From Sulfolobus sp. E5-1-F (lineage in GTDB: Archaea; Thermoproteota; Thermoprotei_A; Sulfolobales; Sulfolobaceae), in assembly GCF_009601705.1 (NCBI RefSeq), contig NZ_CP045687.1, positions 1,462,001 through 1,526,000 of the forward strand: a DNA stretch of 64,000 bases, read 5' to 3'. The notes under the pieces were generated by a model. That model had not been told where the DNA came from. It ran no database searches and saw only the letters and a list, made by a program, of their open reading frames with translations. The first letter of the stretch is position 1. Every line of letters begins with the position of its first letter. This document shows positions 59,571-64,000 of this stretch, one piece after another. A program made the translations under genes and the position numbers.

Positions 59571-60486
59571 ATAACGAAAATACTGCCATTGCTGTATATA
59601 ATCTATTCTCAGCCTGATCCCAGACTGCACTCTTAGGTCCGTCTATTACCTCTGGCTCTACTTCCTCTCCCCTATTAGCAGGCAAACAATGCATAAATAT
59701 AGCATCCTTAACTGCATACTTCATTAAGTCTGCAGTAACCCTATAGTTTTGCAATAATTTCTTCTTATGTTCAGCAATATTCTCTTGTCCCATACTAACC
59801 CAAACATCCGTATAGACTACATGAACTCCTCTAACAGCCTCATAGGGATCCTCATGAAACTCTATAACACTACCAGTATCATCCGCGATCTCACTTATTA
59901 TCTTATATAAATCTTCTCTAGGTCTAAGTTCCTTAGGAGTTGCAACATGTAACTCTAACCCTAATTTAGCCACAATTACCATTAGGCTTAGCAATACATT
60001 ATCAGTCCCATCACCAACAAAACCTATCTTAACTAGAGTATTTCCAAACCTTTCCCTAATGGTCATTAAATCAGCTAATGCTTGCAAGGGATGAGAAAGA
60101 TCGCTTAATAAATTAAATACCGGAACGCCTGATGATTCCTTTAGTTTAACTAGGGTTAAATGATTTAGTACTCTGGCCCCTATCCCATTAACGACTCTGC
60201 CCAAAACCCTTCCAGTGTCTTCAATGGGTTCGCCTCTAGACCATTGCAAATCTTGCTTATTAAGAACAATTGGAATTCCGCCTAATAATGATACAGCTAA
60301 TTCAGTACTAACCCTAGTCCTAGTACTTGGCTTCTCAAAAAGTAATGCAACCCTCTTACCACTTAATGAACTTGGAACGTTATTATGATAAACGTAATTT
60401 TTCATCATAAACGACACATCTAACATTTTCTCTATTTCATGAGTTTCAAAATCAAGCAGACATAACAAACTTCTTCCTCTAAACAT
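59563..60486 (-). CDS. argF: Ornithine carbamoyltransferase
   Basis: Makes citrulline from carbamoyl phosphate and ornithine in arginine synthesis (307 residues). Carbamoyl-phosphate site [11 protein letters not shown] (about 50-60), [24 protein letters not shown] (ornithine loop D-x-x-x-S-M-G) and the HCLPA motif near 265. The SMG loop distinguishes it from aspartate carbamoyltransferase. It is convergent with nreA (8-bp overlap) and divergent from the DUF4443 gene. Confidence 0.93.
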   Translation of the reverse strand: MFRGRSLLCLLDFETHEIEKMLDVSFMMKNYVYHNNVPSSLSGKRVALLFEKPSTRTRVSTELAVSLLGGIPIVLNKQDLQWSRGEPIEDTGRVLGRVVNGIGARVLNHLTLVKLKESSGVPVFNLLSDLSHPLQALADLMTIRERFGNTLVKIGFVGDGTDNVLLSLMVIVAKLGLELHVATPKELRPREDLYKIISEIADDTGSVIEFHEDPYEAVRGVHVVYTDVWVSMGQENIAEHKKKLLQNYRVTADLMKYAVKDAIFMHCLPANRGEEVEPEVIDGPKSAVWDQAENRLYTAMAVFSLFI

Positions 60487-60517
60487 AATTTTAATCTATC
60501 TTATCACATATTTAAAT

Positions 60518-61141
60518 ATGGATATCCAGATTGTACTTACCAAAGCTGTGGAAACCAGACAGGGTAATAAGCCTAAATTTGATGAAGGACATGTCATAAT
60601 GAGCTTAATATACATAAGCCAATTGCAACCAGTAGGAAGGATACTATTAATGAAAAAAACAGGATTATCGGAAGCATCTATAAAAACATTACTAAAAAGA
60701 CTAAGAGAAATGAAGTTAATTCAAACAGATCCAGTAGGAGGAAACACTCTTACAGAAGAAGGAAATAAAATAGTTTCATGCATTAAAAACACATCAAATA
60801 TAAAAAAAGATGCTACTCTGAAATCACTAGGTTGGAACTCATCAATGCTTATAATAAGGAGAGGCGCAGAGTTATTAAAAGAAATTCCAGTTTTAAATCT
60901 AAGGGATGAAATAATAAGATTAGGTGCGGAAAAAGTATTAGTGTGTATTAGTACAGAAGAAGGAAAAATAGAAATTCCGCCTAAGACAGAGGAGATGTCA
61001 CTTAAAGGGCTATTAGAAGAGATTAAGGAAAAATGCGAAACTTGTGGTCCTAACGATCTTATTATATTTGTAGTTCCTAATGAAGAACATCTAGGATATC
61101 TGACCTTAGCTTTCATACTTAAGGTGTTAAAGAAATGTTAA
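60518..61141 (+). CDS. Winged-helix protein with DUF4443-like C-terminus
   Basis: A 207-residue protein. The N-terminal winged helix (about 20-85, GRILLMKKTGLSEASIKTLLKRLREMKLIQTD) looks like a MarR/Lrp-type reader. The C-terminal part (about 100-207) has an alpha/beta pattern with Cys residues (CGPND, KEKCETC), resembling the archaeal DUF4443 family. The 31-bp spacer with argF holds only overlapping promoter elements. It overlaps the NAD-kinase-like gene by 7 bp, so it may regulate or sense a nucleotide metabolite; this is inference. Confidence 0.65.
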   Translation: MDIQIVLTKAVETRQGNKPKFDEGHVIMSLIYISQLQPVGRILLMKKTGLSEASIKTLLKRLREMKLIQTDPVGGNTLTEEGNKIVSCIKNTSNIKKDATLKSLGWNSSMLIIRRGAELLKEIPVLNLRDEIIRLGAEKVLVCISTEEGKIEIPPKTEEMSLKGLLEEIKEKCETCGPNDLIIFVVPNEEHLGYLTLAFILKVLKKC

Positions 61142-62205
61142 AAAAAGTTGGATTTCTTGTAAATCCGTATGCTGGTGCAGGTGGAAGAATAGGGAGAAAA
61201 GGTAGTGATGAGTTGTACCTCGAGAACCCTGAAATATCAAGTAGAGTTAGTAGATTTTTGGTCAGAGCCCCGGAAGATGCTATCTATGTAACACCAAAGC
61301 TAAAAATGGGAGAAATATATTTTATTCAAACAAAATTGAAATATGAAACTATATCCATAGGTGAAAGGGAAAAAACTACTAGATATGATACAATCAATTC
61401 TGTAAAAGAGTTTGTAAGAAGAGGGGTAGATATTATTGTATTTGTTGGTGGAGATGGGACAGCAAGGGATGTATTTGAAGGACTTCAAGGGGCGCAAATA
61501 CCAATTTTAGGAGTTCCTAGTGGCGTAAAAATGCATAGTGGTGTTTTCGCTAATACACCAGAGGCCGCTGCAATATTATTAACAAAATTTTTACATAATG
61601 AAGCAAAAATTGTAACAGAAGAAATTCTAGATATTGATGAAGAAGCCTATAGAAAAGGAACATATTCTGTTAAATTATATTATATAGCCCTTACGATTAG
61701 CAGTAATAATTTACTAACTCCAAGTAAGGAGGAAATACAATATAGTGAAGATGAACTAGAAGAAATCGCAGATTATGTAATGGATAACATGGATGATAAT
61801 ATAACCTATATCATGGGTCCTGGGAGTACTATAAAATATATAGAAAGAAAACTAATGATCAATACTCCATTTTTAGGGATTGATATAGTTAGAGGAAAGA
61901 AATTAATAAAGGGAAATGTTAATTATTTCGATTTAATCAATTTAACTGGGGAGTTAAAGATATTGCTCACCCCAATAGGCAAGCAAGGATTTCTAATAGG
62001 GAGGGGAAATCTAGAACTAGGACCGGCGTTCTTAAGAAGAGTAAAAAAGGATGATCTTATCGTAGTCTCTACTCTTTCTAAGCTTTACACTATTAACTGT
62101 TTTAGAATTGATACGGGGGATGAGAATTTAGATAAGCTCTTTTCAGGTGTCTACAATGTCATAGTAGGTTACAACAAATTTTACGCTATTAAAACTTGTC
62201 AATGA
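61135..62205 (+). CDS. ATP-NAD kinase family protein (COG3199-like)
   Basis: A 356-residue protein with the NAD kinase/diacylglycerol kinase fold: N-terminal GFLVNPYAGAGGRIGRKGSDE and the nucleotide motif IIVFVGGDGTARDVFEG, then ILGVPSGVKMHSGVFANTPEAA. COG3199 proteins are predicted ATP- or polyphosphate-dependent NAD kinases, but the phosphate acceptor is unproven. Coupled by overlap to the upstream winged-helix gene. The 84-bp spacer before whiP carries a palindrome that may act as its terminator hairpin. Confidence 0.8.
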   Translation: MLKKVGFLVNPYAGAGGRIGRKGSDELYLENPEISSRVSRFLVRAPEDAIYVTPKLKMGEIYFIQTKLKYETISIGEREKTTRYDTINSVKEFVRRGVDIIVFVGGDGTARDVFEGLQGAQIPILGVPSGVKMHSGVFANTPEAAAILLTKFLHNEAKIVTEEILDIDEEAYRKGTYSVKLYYIALTISSNNLLTPSKEEIQYSEDELEEIADYVMDNMDDNITYIMGPGSTIKYIERKLMINTPFLGIDIVRGKKLIKGNVNYFDLINLTGELKILLTPIGKQGFLIGRGNLELGPAFLRRVKKDDLIVVSTLSKLYTINCFRIDTGDENLDKLFSGVYNVIVGYNKFYAIKTCQ

Positions 62206-62234
62206 GTACTACTTAAATGAAAAATTAACTGAAT

Positions 62235-62250
62235 AATTCCAATCGGAATT
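62235..62250. repeat. 16-bp palindrome between the NAD-kinase-like gene and whiP
   Basis: AATTCC-AATC-GGAATT is a perfect inverted repeat with a four-base centre, followed by TTTT. It lies about 26 bp upstream of the whiP TATA element (62261-62272) and about 30 bp after the preceding stop codon. It could be a hairpin terminator or a binding site for a dimeric protein. Confidence 0.7.
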
Positions 62251-62260
62251 TTAGCTTGTA

Positions 62261-62272
62261 TTTTAAGTTATA
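62261..62272 (+). promoter_or_regulatory. TATA box of whiP
   Basis: TTTTAAGTTATA is centred about 24-27 bp before the whiP ATG at 62290, so the whiP transcript should be leaderless. Confidence 0.55.
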
Positions 62273-62289
62273 ATGCCTAATATAATAAG

Positions 62290-63030
62290 ATGAGTGAGGA
62301 CTATCAAAGAGATGATATAGAGGCCATAGCACAGCAGATAAGTGAGGAGGAGAAGCCAGGTAAGGAGTCACCTAGATCCAAATTGGTTGAAGCAATACTA
62401 CTCCTCCTTTACGCAAGACCATTAAGAACAGCTGAAATTGCAACTAATTTAGGTTACGAAACTAAATATATAAGTAGCTATCTCAGTTATTGGAAGAAGA
62501 AAGGTTTGGTTTATCAAGAAGGGGGAAGATGGCACTTAAGTAGGAGAGGAGAGAATATAGCTAGAGATATCATCGAATCACAAAACAATTCTAAATTCAA
62601 AGAATATTTATTACTTGCTAAGCAAGTACTAGAAAGTGAAAAAGTTTACCAGACAAAAAACAACAAAGCAGGGAAAAGAGATGACAAAAAAGCACAAGAA
62701 GTTTTGTGGTTTATTGAAGAAAAAACCAGTAAGGAGAACAAAAAACAACAAAAGTCTAATCCAACGGATTGTATAAAGGAGATTTTGGATAAGCTTGATG
62801 ATGATGAAAAAGAAATACTAAGCTATCTATTAAACAAATATAAAGAGTGGGGAACAACTTACATCTATCTCGATCAGCTTCAAGAAGAAATGAAAGCTGA
62901 TACTAGTTGGTTATTTAGAGTGCTCAAAAACTTACAAATTAAAAGGCTCCTATACGTATATCAAGATCCTAAAATGGGAGTCAGAATAGGACTTTCGAAA
63001 ACTCTAAAAGAAAAGCTATCTTCTTGCTAA
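62290..63030 (+). CDS. whiP: Winged-helix initiator protein WhiP (oriC3 initiator)
   Basis: A 246-residue protein with two winged-helix domains: residues about 30-95 ([45 protein letters not shown], given as positions 30-75) and about 165-240 ([27 protein letters not shown] and following), joined by a Lys/Asn-rich linker. This matches the Sulfolobales WhiP protein, a distant Cdt1-like factor that drives the third replication origin instead of an Orc1/Cdc6. It is leaderless. It sits directly beside a symmetric AT-rich spacer proposed here as oriC3. Confidence 0.8.
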   Translation: MSEDYQRDDIEAIAQQISEEEKPGKESPRSKLVEAILLLLYARPLRTAEIATNLGYETKYISSYLSYWKKKGLVYQEGGRWHLSRRGENIARDIIESQNNSKFKEYLLLAKQVLESEKVYQTKNNKAGKRDDKKAQEVLWFIEEKTSKENKKQQKSNPTDCIKEILDKLDDDEKEILSYLLNKYKEWGTTYIYLDQLQEEMKADTSWLFRVLKNLQIKRLLYVYQDPKMGVRIGLSKTLKEKLSSC

Positions 63031-63050
63031 CTTTCTCTTTCCCTTTTGTT
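63031..63050 (+). terminator. Pyrimidine-rich terminator after whiP
   Basis: The 20 bases right after the whiP stop (CTTTCTCTTTCCCTTTTGTT) are almost all pyrimidine with several T runs, the usual form of an archaeal terminator. Confidence 0.45.
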
Positions 63051-63175
63051 ATTATTTACTACTACTATATACATAGATTATATTATGGGGTATTGATTTG
63101 TATGTAAAAATTATACAAACTGTTTGCTTTAACATATAATATGATAAAGTCACATTAGTAGTAGTAGTAATCTAT
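63051..63175. other. Candidate replication origin oriC3 (symmetric AT-rich spacer beside whiP)
   Basis: The spacer between whiP and the next gene is strongly AT-rich and nearly mirror-symmetric. The outer arms TTACTACTACTA (63056-63067) and TAGTAGTAGTAA (63159-63170) are perfect inverted copies. Inner arms TTTGTAT (63097-63103) and ATACAAA (63113-63119) are also inverted and almost share the same centre (about 63108-63113). A third palindrome CAAAC-T-GTTTG spans 63116-63126. The space between holds AT-only stretches suitable for unwinding. Orc-type ORB elements are not obvious. Assignment rests on this symmetry and the adjacent initiator gene. Confidence 0.6.
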
Positions 63176-63219
63176 TTAATCTTTGTACTAGAAGTTATAG
63201 CAAGTAGGAGGGATAATTT

Positions 63220-63546
63220 ATGTCAACTAATAAATCAGTGAAAATGTCTGAAGATGAGATAAACAAAGCATTGGCAAAAGCCGAAAAAGAGGCGGAAAAA
63301 AAGGATCATAAGAGACAATGGATAGAACGTATGATAAAAAGCGCTAAAACTTACTACAAGTTATGTCCTTATTATGATAAGAAGAATAATAAGTGTTTTC
63401 TTACATTGGGCGATAAATGTCAGCGCGATGGTAAATATGAGACTTGTCCAATATTTATTTCATTCTTAGATAATAAGTATCAAGAAATTGTTAATAAGAA
63501 GAAAATGTTACCAATGGATTTTCAAGATTTAGCGTTAATGACTTAA
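63220..63546 (+). CDS. Small conserved-type protein with four Cys, unknown function
   Basis: A 108-residue protein beginning with a charged helix (about 8-45, many Lys/Glu/Ala) followed by a Cys module: Cys at about 51, 60, 68 and 77 (LCPYYDKKNNKCF, DKCQRDGKYETCP), spaced 8, 7 and 8 apart, which could bind zinc or an Fe-S cluster. The ATG has GGAGGG seven bases upstream and a TATA-like CTATTTAAT about 45 bp upstream, right at the edge of the proposed origin. Function unknown. Confidence 0.6.
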   Translation: MSTNKSVKMSEDEINKALAKAEKEAEKKDHKRQWIERMIKSAKTYYKLCPYYDKKNNKCFLTLGDKCQRDGKYETCPIFISFLDNKYQEIVNKKKMLPMDFQDLALMT

Positions 63547-63582
63547 GTTTTATATAAAATGGCTTTCTAAATTATAAGTAGA

Positions 63583-64000
63583 GTGCCAAGACGTAAGAAA
63601 AATGAGGAAGAAAAAGCTTCTAGTGAAAAGAATAATAAAGAGGAGATGAGGAAGAAAAAATCTTCTAGTAGTAAAAAAACTGAGAAGTATGTAGATCCAG
63701 ATAAGGTTTTGGACGAATACTTGGATGAAGTAGTAAATGCGTTAGGAATTTCCTATTTAAACCTTTCAAGAGAGGTTCTAAAGGAGGTGTTAAGAGAGCC
63801 CTTTGCCATGGCCGTTGGGGAAGTAAAAACTAAGCCTAAAGTATCTACGATAATTAATAGGCTTAGAGCGATGGGAGATAGATTAATGGAAATAATATCG
63901 TATAAACTCTTACGTTTATATGATGTGGAGAAACTCAGTGATGACCAACTAGAGTTTATAGTAACTTATGGTAAAGGAGGTTTAATTCCAATAATGGATA
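63583..64000 (+). CDS. Unknown protein with Lys/Ser-rich N-terminus, 3' end cut by window
   Basis: An open frame from GTG 63583 to the window end (139 codons, no stop). Residues 1-35 are almost all Lys, Glu, Ser and Asn (VPRRKKNEEEKASSEKNNKE..), a likely disordered tail. From about residue 38 the chain is helical and moderately hydrophobic (VDPDKVLDEYLDEVVNAL, SREVLKEVLREPFAMAV). TATATAAAAT at 63551-63560 is about 26 bp before the GTG. I do not recognise the family; the basic start and its position beside the proposed origin make DNA contact possible. Confidence 0.6.
   Translation, partial: MPRRKKNEEEKASSEKNNKEEMRKKKSSSSKKTEKYVDPDKVLDEYLDEVVNALGISYLNLSREVLKEVLREPFAMAVGEVKTKPKVSTIINRLRAMGDRLMEIISYKLLRLYDVEKLSDDQLEFIVTYGKGGLIPIMD

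Overview
The window is a stretch of crenarchaeal chromosome from a Sulfolobus/Saccharolobus-type organism (order Sulfolobales, close to S. solfataricus and S. islandicus). The evidence is low G+C, dense overlapping operons, leaderless genes with TATA boxes about 26-27 bp before the start codon, internal operon genes with GGTGAT/GAGG-type ribosome binding sites, an intron-bearing archaeal tRNA, and gene content and order that match what I remember of the S. solfataricus chromosome (TFB2, TFE-beta, Nop5/fibrillarin, GatDE, Suf, glycine cleavage, CdvABC, the trp operon, CdvB2, WhiP). No insertion sequence, CRISPR array, prophage or toxin-antitoxin pair is visible; this is core chromosome.

Layout. 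1-5800: transcription factors TFB2 (cut by the window edge) and TFE-beta on the plus strand, facing a minus-strand operon nop5 - flpA - DUF61 - HTH regulator - trm1 (RNA modification). 5848-10390: S30e, gatD-gatE and an unknown 347-aa protein. 10383-13321: an HTH regulator and a class II ribonucleotide reductase. 13500-13944: tRNA-Gln(CTG), tRNA-Thr(TGT) with a 15-nt intron, and a ribbon-helix-helix ORF whose tail is read antisense through tRNA-Thr. 14027-18452: sufC-sufB-sufD and a PhoU/AbrB protein. 18525-24028: glycine cleavage genes in two divergent operons (gcvT-gcvH-PAC2-Hsp20-like; gcvPA-gcvPB). 24021-26607: signal peptidase, a zinc ribbon protein, enolase and two small membrane proteins. 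26670-29431: a probable C/D box sRNA and the cell-division operon cdvA-cdvB-cdvC. 29452-33864: serA - aminotransferase - rpoK - type IA topoisomerase. 34066-39941: Ogg, several small unknowns, a GGR-like flavoprotein and valS. 39955-47395: the trp operon trpB2-A-D-F-E-G-C followed by aspC. 47447-54066: acyP, ino1, a cysteine-rich zinc protein, ppsA, cdvB2 and a UbiD-family enzyme. 54160-62205: thrC-ask-asd-PHP-nreA, argF, a DUF4443 regulator and an NAD-kinase-like protein. 62290-64000: whiP, a symmetric AT-rich intergenic region that I propose as the oriC3 replication origin, and two unknown genes.

The genes fall into working sets. Nop5 and fibrillarin are the core of the C/D RNP that would use the sRNA found upstream of cdvA. 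GatDE makes Gln-tRNA for tRNA-Gln, whose gene lies 4 kb away. Suf supplies Fe-S clusters, which TFE-beta needs. CdvA/B/C and CdvB2 form the ESCRT-type division machine. ThrC/Ask/Asd and Trp are amino-acid pathways in translationally coupled operons. The best candidates for under-described biology are the whiP-adjacent symmetric intergenic region, the RHH gene overlapping a tRNA gene, the sRNA before cdvA and several conserved-looking small zinc proteins of unknown role.
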